Assembly (NCBI GenBank): GCA_001596155.1
Contig: CP014771.1
Coordinates: 1,426,001 to 1,490,000, forward strand
Direction: 5' to 3'
DNA length: 64,000 bases
Source: Hymenobacter psoromatis
GTDB lineage: Bacteria > Bacteroidota > Bacteroidia > Cytophagales > Hymenobacteraceae
In this document: positions 31,908 to 40,759 of the stretch, piece by piece
How positions within the stretch are numbered: position 1 is the stretch's first letter
How the letters are laid out: every line of letters starts with the position of its first letter
Made by a program: the position numbers and the translations under genes
Notes under the pieces: model-generated
What the model saw: only the letters and a program-made list of their open reading frames with translations
The model's database searches: none
What the model was told of the DNA's origin: nothing

Positions 31908-34748
31908 CTATTCTTTGCTAAACCGCAGGGTTTGCGCGCCTTCGCTCAGTCGCAGCAGGTAAGTGCCGGCGGGCAGGCTGGCTACGCTCACCTCGCCCGA
32001 GGGGGGTAGGAACCCGGTTTGCAGCACGCGGCCCGTGAGGTCGAGCACGCGCACCTGCGTGCCCGCTGGGGCGGGCACTACCAGCCGGTCGCGGGCTGGG
32101 TTGGGATACAGTGCGGCGGTAGTGGTGCCAGCCAGTGCTACTGCCGGACTAAAGGTGGTATGGCCATCCGTATCTACCTGCGCTAGGCGGTAATAGAGAA
32201 CGGCGGCGGGGGCAGCTTGGTCGAGCGCGGTGTACTGGCGTGCTTGCGCGGTGGTGCCCTGGCCGGCCACGATGGCTACCGTTGTAAATAGCTGACCATC
32301 AAGGCTGCGCTGCACCTCAAACCGAGCATTGTGCAGCTCAGTGGCCGTGGCCCAGCTCAGCGCCACATTGGCGGCCTGGCGCCGGGCCGTAAAGCTGGTG
32401 AGCGCGACGGGCAGCGGATTAATAGTCGCGTCGGCGCTGGTGCTGGCCAGGGCGAAGGTGCTGAACGAGGTGAACGTACCCGACGTGATGGTGCCGCTGG
32501 CGTAGCCACCCGTGGGCGCAGCAGTTGTAACGTTTATGGCCGAGTTGCCAATATTTTGCCAGCCGCTACCGCTGTTTTTGCCAATAACAAAACTGGCGTC
32601 GTTGGGCGCGTTCACCTGGTCGTCAGCTTCAAAACTCAGCTTAACATTACCACTGAAATTATTGGCCGCCGGCGTGGGCGTGATAGTGTACGACCGCGCT
32701 CGCGACACGCGCGTGAGCTGGGGTAGGGCCAACGCGCTGGCTGGCAGGTTGTTATAATCAGGAGCCGGCCCTTCGTTCTGGATTACGAGGTAGGTGGTCG
32801 CGTCCTGGGCGGTGGCATTGAGGGTAAGCGGGCGGTAGTTCGTGCCGCTACCGATGGGAAATACCAGAGCAGAGAGCGCGCCGGCATCCGTTTTGCGGGC
32901 CAGCGGGCCGTTGACAAAGCTGGTGGGGCTACCCCCTACTATCGAAGCGGTTGAACTTAGCGTAAGCAGGCTAGTCGCCGTGGTGGTGAGCAGGCCGTTG
33001 GTGAGTGCGAACGGACCGCTGAGTGAAAGCGGGGTAGCCAGCGTAACGCCGGCGGGGTTGTTGACTGTCAGGCCAATTCCAGGCTCAAAAGAGATATTGC
33101 CGCCGATGGTTTGCGAACTGGCTCCGGCCGCTAGTACTTGGCTAGGCGCTCCGCTGCTTCCATTCTTAAATAGCAGTGTCCCTTGCACTTGCACGTTACC
33201 CAGTAGCCGTACTTCATTAGTAGTATTTATGGTTGCGGTAACTACCGCGCCAGGACCAATAAGTAAGTTGCCTCGCACAACCAACGAGTTGGCGGAGCCG
33301 GGATAATTGGTAGATGTTTGTCCCGGACGGTTTCGAAAAATTAATGTTCCGTAAGTGCGGTTTGCGACAGATAAGGTATAAGAACCTGTGACGTTGCCGG
33401 GCAGTCGGAAATCAAAAATTCCTTGTTCCGTTCCCGCTATTGCACTCAGATTTTCCGCTACTTGCTTATGCCCAGCACTACTTGCCTGCCGATAGCTACC
33501 ACCATTGTATAGGAAAAACGTAGCGGCTGTACCAATTATATCAATTCCTGCATTAGAAGTAAGCCCGCTGGCATTCGTCACTACTCCTTTATTATAGATT
33601 TTCAGAGCCGGGGTTGCATCAGTACTACCGAGCGTCAAGGCCGCTGGTGATACGGTATTCGCAGCCGGCACCACTACAAAAATAGAATCCCCTGCCCCAG
33701 GGTTCACCGTCAGTGACTTAACACTCACGGCCGTGTTCTGGTCAAAGCTCACGGTGTAGCTGGTGGTGATAACGCGGTGGTCAAGCAAAACGTCATCGTT
33801 AGTGCCAGGCACCGCATTGGTGCTCCAATTAGCGGGGTTGAACCAGCTCATGGAACTACCGCCGCCCGTCCAGCGCAACAGCGCAGGCGTGACGGTGAAC
33901 GTCGTGGCAGGCGACGCTATTCCGCCCGGATTAGTGACGACTACCGAATAGCTACCAGCCGTGGCGACGGCCGCAGCCGGCACCGCAGCCACGAGCGAAG
34001 TACCTGAATTATACGTAGTAGCCAGGGCCTGACCGTTGAAACTAACCACCGCGCCGGGCTTAAAACTGCTACCCGTCACCGTGAGGTCGAAGCCGGGCGT
34101 ACCGGCTTCTATTGTGCTGGGCGAGAGGCTGCCGATGAGCGGGTCCACGGTATTGATGGCCTGCACCTGGAAGTTGTCTATCCGCAGGGTACCGCTGGTA
34201 TTAATGCTGGTGAGAAGGCGAAAGCTCAGGTTGCTCACGGTACTCAGCACCGGCACTCCCGACAAGTCGTAGCTGACTTCGGTGAAATTACCCGCCCCAG
34301 GCGTGTAAACTGTACCAAAACTGGTATAGTTTGTCCCATCGAGGCTGTATTGCAGCATGAGTGTAACTGCCGCTGCTGGTGAGCGGTAGCCTTGAAAGTA
34401 AATCTTAAAGGCAGAATACTTTGGCAGCGTCGCTCCCGCCAGCGAAAACTGGAAGTAGCGGGCATTGGACCCACTGTAACTATTCATCGCCAGCGCCAGG
34501 CCCGGTGCGTTAGTGGCGTAGGCTCCCGCACCTGTGGGGCTGCCGGTTCCCGTCGTAAACATCTCACTGCTGGTAGCAGCGGAAGTTATACCAGTGGCCG
34601 TGGCAGCCGGCGAGGCCGGGTAAGATGCCGCCGTATTAAAATCGTAGTTGACAAGGGTAGTTTGCCCTCGACTCAGTATCGGCAAGCTGACTAGCAGCAG
34701 TAAGTTGATGAGTTTATTTTTTAGGCTGCGGGTAAGGAGCGTAGTCAT
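31908..34748 (-). CDS. Large secreted protein with IPT/TIG and T9SS sorting domains
   Basis: A 946-residue exported protein. It starts with a signal peptide (LINLLLLVSLPILSRGQ). A beta-sandwich region follows (YDFNTAASYPASPA ... LRIDNFQVQAI), then an IPT/TIG domain at about 200-290 (LSPSTIEAGTPGFDLTVTGS). A G8-like/right-handed-helix region is next (WTGGGSSMSWFNPANWSTNA, VPGTNDDVLLDH), then a fibronectin-like domain (LTSFTARRQAANVALSWATA). The C-terminus is a T9SS type A domain (LYPNPARDRLVVPAPAGT ... LPAGTYLLRLSEGAQTLRFSKE). It is probably a surface or released adhesin-like protein; no enzyme domain is recognised. Confidence 0.85.
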   Translation of the reverse strand: MTTLLTRSLKNKLINLLLLVSLPILSRGQTTLVNYDFNTAASYPASPAATATGITSAATSSEMFTTGTGSPTGAGAYATNAPGLALAMNSYSGSNARYFQFSLAGATLPKYSAFKIYFQGYRSPAAAVTLMLQYSLDGTNYTSFGTVYTPGAGNFTEVSYDLSGVPVLSTVSNLSFRLLTSINTSGTLRIDNFQVQAINTVDPLIGSLSPSTIEAGTPGFDLTVTGSSFKPGAVVSFNGQALATTYNSGTSLVAAVPAAAVATAGSYSVVVTNPGGIASPATTFTVTPALLRWTGGGSSMSWFNPANWSTNAVPGTNDDVLLDHRVITTSYTVSFDQNTAVSVKSLTVNPGAGDSIFVVVPAANTVSPAALTLGSTDATPALKIYNKGVVTNASGLTSNAGIDIIGTAATFFLYNGGSYRQASSAGHKQVAENLSAIAGTEQGIFDFRLPGNVTGSYTLSVANRTYGTLIFRNRPGQTSTNYPGSANSLVVRGNLLIGPGAVVTATINTTNEVRLLGNVQVQGTLLFKNGSSGAPSQVLAAGASSQTIGGNISFEPGIGLTVNNPAGVTLATPLSLSGPFALTNGLLTTTATSLLTLSSTASIVGGSPTSFVNGPLARKTDAGALSALVFPIGSGTNYRPLTLNATAQDATTYLVIQNEGPAPDYNNLPASALALPQLTRVSRARSYTITPTPAANNFSGNVKLSFEADDQVNAPNDASFVIGKNSGSGWQNIGNSAINVTTAAPTGGYASGTITSGTFTSFSTFALASTSADATINPLPVALTSFTARRQAANVALSWATATELHNARFEVQRSLDGQLFTTVAIVAGQGTTAQARQYTALDQAAPAAVLYYRLAQVDTDGHTTFSPAVALAGTTTAALYPNPARDRLVVPAPAGTQVRVLDLTGRVLQTGFLPPSGEVSVASLPAGTYLLRLSEGAQTLRFSKE

Positions 34749-34863
34749 AATTCAGGGAAGAAAAGTTGTAATAAGCCATACTTCGGCGACCCGAAGCTAC
34801 GACTTCATCTTTTTTTCACCAAAATTTATCCTAAAAAAGATTAGTAATCTGCAAGTTGCTCCC

Positions 34864-35691
34864 TTATTCCCACAGCGGATAGTGTTCCAACTGCACTTGC
34901 TGCCCAAAAAATAATCGCGTGCTTTCCTCGAATGAGCGCGTGAAATCGCTCACGTAGAAGTGGTGCGCCGGCCCTACCCCCCCGGCCGGGGCCAGCAGCT
35001 GCCGGGCCGCCAGCGCCTTGGCCACGGCGGCGGCCACCACGTCGGAGGGGTCGAGCACGGCCACGCGGCCCTGGTAATAATCCTCCATCTGGGGCTTGAT
35101 GAGGGGAAAATGGGTGCAGGCCAGCACCAGGCTTTCGATGCCTTGCAGCTCCTCGTGGGCCAGGTAGGCGCGGATGATTTCCTCCGACACCCGGCCGTTG
35201 AAAAAGCCTTCCTCAATCATGGGTATCAGCAGCGGGGTGGCGAGCGAGTGCAGGTCCACGCCGCAGTCGAGGTCGTCAATTTTCTTGCGGTAGCTGTTGG
35301 AGCCCACCGTTTGCTTGGTGCCGATGAGGCCCACCGACCGGCCGGCGTAGTGCTGGCCGACGTACTCGGCCACGGGGTCTATCATGCCCACCACCAGTGC
35401 TTTAGAGCCTACATACTCGCGCACTAGTTCATAAGCGGCGGCCGAGGCTGAGTTGCAGGCAATGAGAATCAGCTTGCAATGCTGGCGCAGCAGCACATCG
35501 CAGATTTTAACGGAGTAAGCCTGGATGGCAGCCGTGCTTTTTTCGCCGTAGGGCAGGTGGGCGGTGTCGCCGAAGTACACCAGCCGCTCGTGGGGCAGGC
35601 GCTGGGCCACGGCGCGGGCCACGGTAAGGCCGCCAATGCCGGAATCGAAGATGCCAATGGGCCGGGCGGCCGGGTTGGGAGGAGTCGTCAT
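34864..35691 (-). CDS. murI: Glutamate racemase
   Basis: Makes D-glutamate for peptidoglycan in the cytosol. The 275-residue protein shows IGIFDSGIGGLTVARAV, LVYFGDTAHLPYGEKS and both catalytic cysteine motifs, LIACNSASAAAY and LVLACTHFPLI. The C-terminus is slightly extended (FTRSFEESTRLFFGQQVQLE), as is usual in Bacteroidota. ATG 35691 is chosen because it precedes the first motif by about 12 residues; a TTTGC box lies only about 9 bases before it on the minus strand. Confidence 0.94.
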   Translation of the reverse strand: MTTPPNPAARPIGIFDSGIGGLTVARAVAQRLPHERLVYFGDTAHLPYGEKSTAAIQAYSVKICDVLLRQHCKLILIACNSASAAAYELVREYVGSKALVVGMIDPVAEYVGQHYAGRSVGLIGTKQTVGSNSYRKKIDDLDCGVDLHSLATPLLIPMIEEGFFNGRVSEEIIRAYLAHEELQGIESLVLACTHFPLIKPQMEDYYQGRVAVLDPSDVVAAAVAKALAARQLLAPAGGVGPAHHFYVSDFTRSFEESTRLFFGQQVQLEHYPLWE

Positions 35692-35731
35692 AGGTGGCGG
35701 CAAAGGTCGGGGCGGCCGGGCGTTTTGTGCC

Positions 35732-36265
35732 CTATCCCCCTGCCGGCCGCCAGCGCTCCAATAGCACGATGGAATGGCCCTTATACACCGTGCGGTCAAA
35801 CTCCTGGTAGCCACACGTAGCCGCCAGGGCCAGCGATGCCTGGTTACCCACATTGATAAGGCACACCGTGCGGGGCTGCGTAAAATGCGCGTCGCCCCAG
35901 GCCAGGGCGGCCCGCGCGGCCTCGGTGGCGTAGCCCCGGCCGTGGGTATGGGGAGTTAGCACCCAACCTATTTCTGGCCAGCCTTTTAGCGAAGGAGTAA
36001 GGTCGCGCTGCCAGGCCCCAAAACCGACGGCCCCGATGAACACGCCGGTCGCTTTTTCCTCCACCGCCCAGTAGCCATAGCCTTGCAGGTACCATAGGCC
36101 AGCGTGGCGCAGCATCTTGGTCCACACTTCCTCTTCGGGCAGCGGCGCGCCGGTCAGGTGCTGGTAGAACGCAGGCTGCTGCCACATGGCCAGGAAGGCG
36201 GGCAAATCAGTGGGGTAGTGGCCGCGCAGGCGCAGCCGCGCCGTTTCCAGAACGGGTATTTCCAT
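35732..36265 (-). CDS. GNAT family N-acetyltransferase
   Basis: A 177-residue acetyltransferase of the RimJ/RimL-like branch. The pattern is standard: ETARLRLRGHYPTDLPAFLA at the start, GVFIGAVGFGAWQ, PEIGWVLTPHTHGRGYATEAARAAL as the acetyl-CoA binding loop (HGRGYATEA), and CLINVGNQASLALAATCGYQ. The substrate is unknown. Its ATG overlaps the stop of the SGNH esterase gene (TAATG), so the two are translationally coupled. ATG 36265 is chosen on this basis. Confidence 0.88.
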   Translation of the reverse strand: MEIPVLETARLRLRGHYPTDLPAFLAMWQQPAFYQHLTGAPLPEEEVWTKMLRHAGLWYLQGYGYWAVEEKATGVFIGAVGFGAWQRDLTPSLKGWPEIGWVLTPHTHGRGYATEAARAALAWGDAHFTQPRTVCLINVGNQASLALAATCGYQEFDRTVYKGHSIVLLERWRPAGG

Positions 36266-36948
36266 TATAAAAGTGGCTGCAAGGTGTGCCACACGGTGCG
36301 CGCCACGATTTTGTGGCCCGCGGGCGTGGGGTGAATGCCGTCACGCTGATTAAGCCGGGCGATGCCGCCCACGTTGGCGAGCAGGAAGGGAATGAGGCCG
36401 AGGTGGTTCTTCGCGGCCAGCGCGGGGTATATTTTGCGAAACTCGGCCGTGTACTCCGGCCCCATGTTGGGCGGAATCTGCATCCCGGCGAGCACGATTT
36501 TGGCCTCGGGGGACTTTTCGCGCACCGTATCAATGATGGCTTGCAGGTTCTGGCGGGTGTCGGAGAGGGGTAGGCCGCGCAGGCCGTCGTTGCCGCCCAG
36601 CTCCAGCACGAACACGCTCACCGGCTGGCGGCTCAGCACCCAATTAATGCGCGAACGGCCGCCGGCGCTGGTTTCGCCGCTGAGGCCGGCGTTCACGACG
36701 GTGTAGGGCAGGTGCAGGGAATCCACCTTATCCTCAATCAAAGCGGGATACGCCTGGTCGGGCTCCACGCCGAGGCCGGCCGTGATGCTGTCGCCGAAAA
36801 ACAGGATGGCCGCCTCACCCTTCTTGGCGGCGGGCGCTTCGGCCGTGGCGGGGGGGGTAGGGGCCGATTGGGTTTTGGCCTTGTCGGAGCTGCAGCCAGC
36901 GGCGAGCAGGGCCAGCAGCAGGGCACTGGCGGGCAGGTGATAGTTCAT
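36265..36948 (-). CDS. SGNH-family arylesterase/lysophospholipase (TesA-like) lipoprotein
   Basis: A 227-residue secreted esterase. The N-terminus is a lipoprotein signal with LLAAGC, then an Ala/Pro linker. The SGNH blocks are all present: block I LFFGDSITAGLGVEPDQAYP, block II Gly in VVNAGLSGETSAGG, block III LELGGNDGLRGLP and block V GIHPTPAGHKIVA. This matches TesA-type arylesterases. It is divergent from ybbA-ybbP, the same arrangement as tesA-ybbA-ybbP in E. coli, which supports an old functional link. The GNAT gene downstream is coupled to it. Confidence 0.9.
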   Translation of the reverse strand: MNYHLPASALLLALLAAGCSSDKAKTQSAPTPPATAEAPAAKKGEAAILFFGDSITAGLGVEPDQAYPALIEDKVDSLHLPYTVVNAGLSGETSAGGRSRINWVLSRQPVSVFVLELGGNDGLRGLPLSDTRQNLQAIIDTVREKSPEAKIVLAGMQIPPNMGPEYTAEFRKIYPALAAKNHLGLIPFLLANVGGIARLNQRDGIHPTPAGHKIVARTVWHTLQPLL

Positions 36949-37051
36949 GGGAAAACAAAATCAGGCGAAAGTATGAGCCGCCGGAGCGCGTCCTTACGTA
37001 GCGATAACCGACGAGGGGACGTTTTTCTTCCCAAAAGGCTTTTGAACGTGA

Positions 37052-37154
37052 ATCGTTTGTCATTGCGAGCGCAGCGTGACAATCGCCCCTAAACGACACC
37101 CGAACGATTTCGTTCGGGTGCGATTGCTGCGCTTCGCTCGCAATGACAAACGAT
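37052..37154. repeat. Long palindrome, TTTGTCATTGCGAGC family
   Basis: The arms AATCGTTTGTCATTGCGAGC then GCAGC pair with GCTTCGCTCGCAATGACAAA then CGATT. The centre holds its own hairpin, CACCCGAACGATTTCGTTCGGGTG. It lies in the divergent promoter region of the esterase and ybbA, about 25 bases before ybbA. Confidence 0.85.
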
Positions 37155-37179
37155 TTTAGGTAATTTATAATCAAATTAA

Positions 37180-37866
37180 ATGACTAGTTTACAAGTCGAA
37201 AATCTCACGAAAACCTACACCAGCGGCGGGCGCGAGCTGACGGTGCTGCACGAGGTCAGTTTCAGTCTCCAGCCGGCCGATACGTTTGCCATCGTGGGGC
37301 CGTCGGGCAGCGGCAAAACGACGCTGCTGGGCCTGTGCGCGGGCCTCGACCGCGCCACCAGCGGCAGCGTATGGCTGCAAGGTATTCAGCTGGATAACCT
37401 GAATGAGGACCAGCGGGCGGCGGTGCGCAACCAGCACGTGGGTTTTATTTTCCAGAATTTCCAGCTCCTACCCACCCTCACGGCCCTCGAAAACGTGCAG
37501 GTGCCGCTGGAGCTGCGCGGCGAGCGCAACGTGGCCCGCCAGGCCCAAACCCTGCTGGAGCGCGTGGGCCTGGGCGCGCGCGGCCACCATTACCCGGCGC
37601 AGCTTTCGGGCGGCGAGCAGCAGCGCGTGAGCCTGGCCCGCGCCTTCGCCAACCGCCCCCAGATTCTCTTCGCCGACGAGCCCACCGGCAACCTCGACCC
37701 CGACACCAGCGACACGGTGGTGCAGCTGCTCTTCGACCTCAATAAAGAGGCCGGCACTACCCTCGTGTTGGTGACGCACGATTTAGAATTGGCCGCTAAA
37801 ACGCAAAGAATCATGCGGATGCGCGGCGGCAAGGTAGTGGAGGAAACCGTAGCGCGGACTTTGTAG
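37180..37866 (+). CDS. ybbA: ABC transporter ATP-binding protein (YbbA/LolD-like)
   Basis: The ATPase subunit (228 residues) for the FtsX-type permease encoded next. Walker A is VGPSGSGKTTLL, the Q-loop FIFQNFQLLPTLTALENV, the signature AQLSGGEQQRVSLARAF, Walker B ILFADEPTGNLD and the H-loop LVTHDLE. The pair is related to Lol and MacB type transporters, but its substrate is not known. The last codons (VARTL) and the stop lie inside the left arm of a palindrome. Confidence 0.9.
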   Translation: MTSLQVENLTKTYTSGGRELTVLHEVSFSLQPADTFAIVGPSGSGKTTLLGLCAGLDRATSGSVWLQGIQLDNLNEDQRAAVRNQHVGFIFQNFQLLPTLTALENVQVPLELRGERNVARQAQTLLERVGLGARGHHYPAQLSGGEQQRVSLARAFANRPQILFADEPTGNLDPDTSDTVVQLLFDLNKEAGTTLVLVTHDLELAAKTQRIMRMRGGKVVEETVARTL

Positions 37867-37922
37867 TCCGCGCCCGCGCCGCTCGCTTTATATCTCAAAC
37901 GCGGATTACAAAGTCCACGCTA
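37850..37922. repeat. Palindrome overlapping the ybbA 3' end, GTAGCGCG family
   Basis: TAGCGCGGACTTTGTAGTCC then GCG pairs with CGCGGATTACAAAGTCCACG then CTA with a few mismatches. It starts inside ybbA, supplies the gene's last codons and ends 8 bases before the ybbP start. Confidence 0.8.
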
Positions 37923-37929
37923 ATTTTCT

Positions 37930-40464
37930 ATGAATTTCAGTTGGTTAGTAACAATGGCTTGGCGCGACTCGCGCCGGAGCCGCTCGCGGTTAGCGCTGTT
38001 TATGTCGAGCATCGTGCTGGGCATCGCGGCGCTGGTGGGCATCAATTCGTTTGGCGACAACCTGGCGCGCAGCATTTCGGCGCAGGCCCGCGAGCTGGTG
38101 GGGGCCGATTTGGTGCTCTCGTCGAGCCAGCCGTTTGACTCCACGCTGCGGCCTGCCCTGCGGCAACTGGGGCAGCGACGTACCGATGAGGTGTCGTTTG
38201 CGTCGCTCGTATCGTTTCCGCGCACGCAGGGCGTGCGGCTGGCGCAGGTGCGGGCGCTGGGCGCGGGCTTCCCCTACTACGGCGAATGGGAAACGCAGCC
38301 GGCCGCGGCAGCTACCGATTTTCGGGGGGGTAGGGCACGCGGCGCGTTGGTGGACGACGTGCTGCTCGACCAGTTCAACGCCCGCGTGGGCGACTCGGTG
38401 AAGGTCGGCAACCTGACCGTGCCCATTGTAGGGCGGGTGCTGAAAACGCCCGGCCAGAGCGGCTTCAGCGCGGCCATCGCGCCCAAGGTGTTTATTCCCA
38501 TCGACTTACTGAATAAAACCGGGCTGGTGCAGCGCGGCAGCCGGGTGCAGTACCGCACCTACTACCAGTTTGCGCCCACCGCCGACGTGGCCGCCATCCT
38601 CAAACCCTACCAGGTGCGCTTCGACCAGACCGGCATTGATACCGACACCGTGGCCAGCCGCCAGCAGGCCACCGGCCGCGCGTTTAAGGACCTCACGCGG
38701 TTTCTGAGTTTAGTGGCCTTCGTGGCGCTGCTGCTGGGCAGCGTGGGCGTGGCGAGCGCGGTGAGTTTATATGTAAAAGAAAAGCTAGCCAGCGTGGCCG
38801 TGCTGCGCTGCCTGGGCGCGAGCGGCCGGCAGGCGCTGCTTATTTATCTCATTCAGACTTCGGGGCTGGGGCTGCTGGGCGCGGTCATTGGGGCGGCGCT
38901 GGGCGCGGTGGTGCAATTGCTACTACCCAGGGTGTTGGGCAATTTTTTGCCCGTCGAGGTGGAGATGAGCGTGTCGCTGGCTTCCGTGGGGCTGGGGCTG
39001 CTGACGGGGGTAGCAATGGCGGTGCTCTTCGCGCTGCTACCGCTGCTGAGTATCCGGCGGGTGTCGCCGCTGCGGGTGCTGCGCGCCTCGCTCGACGAGG
39101 ACACCGCCACGCCCGACCCGCTGCGCGGGCTGGTGCTGGCCATTATCGGCCTGTTTGTGCTGGGCTTTTCCTACGCCCAAACCCGCGACTGGAAGCTGGC
39201 GCTGGGCTTTGCGGCCGGGCTGCTGGCGGCGCTGGGCGCGCTGGCGGCGTTGGGCCTGGGGCTGCGCTGGGCCTTGCGGCGCTTCTTCCCCACCGGCTGG
39301 AGCTACGTGGCCCGGCAGGGTCTGGCTAATTTGTTTCGGCCCCAAAACCAGACGGTTACGCTCATTCTTTCGCTGGGGCTGGGCACGTTTTTGCTGGCTA
39401 CGCTCTACCTGGTGCAGTCGGTGCTGCTGGGCCGGGTGCAGCTGGCGGGCGGCGGGCAGCAGCCTAATTTAGTGTTGTTCGATATTCAAACCGAGCAGGA
39501 AAAGGGGGTAGAAAAGCTGCTGACGCAGGAGCATTTGCCCATCGTGCAGCGGGTGCCCATCGTGACGATGCGCCTGGCCGCCATCAACGGCCAAACCGTG
39601 ACGCAGCTCAAAAAAGACACCGCCAACGGCATCCCGCCCTGGGCGCTCACCCGCGAGTACCGCGTGACCTACCGCGACACGCTCAGCAAAACCGAAAAGC
39701 TGACGGCCGGCACCCCGCCGCGCCCGGCCCTGCCCGGCGGCCTACCCTGCGTGTCGGTCGATGCCAGCTACTTCGAGCGCGTCAAGCTGAAACTAGGCGA
39801 CACGCTGACCTTCAACGTGCAGGGCGCGCCGATTGCCGTGGTCGTGGGCGGCACCCGCGAGGTGGACTGGGGCCGGGTGCAAACCAATTTCCTGGTCGTG
39901 TTCCCGAGCGGCGTGCTGGAGCAGGCCCCGCAGTTTCACGTCATCCTCACCCGCACGCCTACTAATGCCGTGCTCGCCGCCGCCCAACGGGCGCTGGTGC
40001 GCGATTTCCCCAACGTGTCGGCCATCGACCTAGGCCTGATTCTGCAAACGGTGGACGAGATTCTGAGCAAAATCTCGTTTGTCATCCGCTTCATGGCGGG
40101 CTTCAGCATCCTCACCGGCCTGCTGGTGCTGGCCAGTTCGGTGCTCATCAGCCGCTACCAGCGCACCCGCGAAAGCGTGCTGCTACGCACCCTCGGGGCC
40201 AGCCGCAGCCAGATTCTGCGCATCACGCTGCTCGAATACGCCCTGCTGGGCTCGCTGGCCGCGCTGGCGGGGGTAGTGCTGGCCGGCCTCGCCGCCTGGG
40301 CGCTGGCCTTCTGGGTCTTTGAAACGCCGTTTGCGCTCAGCGCCCTGTGGCCGCTGCCGGCGCTGGTGGTGCTGGTGGCCGGTCTCACGGCCCTCATCGG
40401 CGGGCTCAACAGCCGCTCGGTGCTCAGCCAGCCGCCGCTGGCGGTGCTGCGGGCGGAGGGGTAG
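37930..40464 (+). CDS. ybbP: FtsX-like ABC permease (YbbP)
   Basis: An 844-residue permease with the YbbP layout. One N-terminal helix (LALFMSSIVLGIAALVGI) is followed by a large periplasmic MacB-PCD domain, a first FtsX block of three helices (FLSLVAFVALLLGSVGVASA ... SGLGLLGAVIGAALGAVVQL), two central helices, a second periplasmic domain and a last FtsX block ending QPPLAVLRAEG. The VASAVSLYVKEKLASVAVLRCLGASGRQ motif is the usual coupling helix region. It works with YbbA; the substrate is unknown. Confidence 0.9.
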   Translation: MNFSWLVTMAWRDSRRSRSRLALFMSSIVLGIAALVGINSFGDNLARSISAQARELVGADLVLSSSQPFDSTLRPALRQLGQRRTDEVSFASLVSFPRTQGVRLAQVRALGAGFPYYGEWETQPAAAATDFRGGRARGALVDDVLLDQFNARVGDSVKVGNLTVPIVGRVLKTPGQSGFSAAIAPKVFIPIDLLNKTGLVQRGSRVQYRTYYQFAPTADVAAILKPYQVRFDQTGIDTDTVASRQQATGRAFKDLTRFLSLVAFVALLLGSVGVASAVSLYVKEKLASVAVLRCLGASGRQALLIYLIQTSGLGLLGAVIGAALGAVVQLLLPRVLGNFLPVEVEMSVSLASVGLGLLTGVAMAVLFALLPLLSIRRVSPLRVLRASLDEDTATPDPLRGLVLAIIGLFVLGFSYAQTRDWKLALGFAAGLLAALGALAALGLGLRWALRRFFPTGWSYVARQGLANLFRPQNQTVTLILSLGLGTFLLATLYLVQSVLLGRVQLAGGGQQPNLVLFDIQTEQEKGVEKLLTQEHLPIVQRVPIVTMRLAAINGQTVTQLKKDTANGIPPWALTREYRVTYRDTLSKTEKLTAGTPPRPALPGGLPCVSVDASYFERVKLKLGDTLTFNVQGAPIAVVVGGTREVDWGRVQTNFLVVFPSGVLEQAPQFHVILTRTPTNAVLAAAQRALVRDFPNVSAIDLGLILQTVDEILSKISFVIRFMAGFSILTGLLVLASSVLISRYQRTRESVLLRTLGASRSQILRITLLEYALLGSLAALAGVVLAGLAAWALAFWVFETPFALSALWPLPALVVLVAGLTALIGGLNSRSVLSQPPLAVLRAEG

Positions 40465-40585
40465 GGTTGTGAGTTGCCTGGTATCTGAGTGATGGCTAAG
40501 TGCTTAATCTTAAATTTAACGTACTTTGCAGTAGGCTGTAAGTACATTACAGCTTGTATCTGAGATTATAAATTATTTTTAAGCC

Positions 40586-40759
40586 ATGACAAAGCTAGTA
40601 AAGTACTCGACCTTCGAGGCGTTAAAAGTAGTTTCTAAAGACGCCAAAAAACCAGCTAAAGCAGGTAATAAGGGGCTTTCAGAATTTGAGCAATTATTTA
40701 GTTTAGTGAAGAATAATAGCGCCTTGCAAAAAAATACCAAAGCTTCTCGTGGAGAATAA
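40586..40759 (+). CDS. Small protein (57 residues), possible antitoxin
   Basis: A short basic protein (MTKLVKYSTFEALKVVSKDA and on to KASRGE) in AT-rich DNA unlike its neighbours. No domain is recognised; it is lysine-rich and likely helical. Its last 11 bases overlap the GTG start of the nucleotidyltransferase gene, which indicates translational coupling. The small gene preceding and overlapping a nucleotidyltransferase, with low GC, is the usual picture of a toxin-antitoxin or defence pair (inferred). The spacer 40465-40585 is AT-rich and may hold the promoter. Confidence 0.6.
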   Translation: MTKLVKYSTFEALKVVSKDAKKPAKAGNKGLSEFEQLFSLVKNNSALQKNTKASRGE

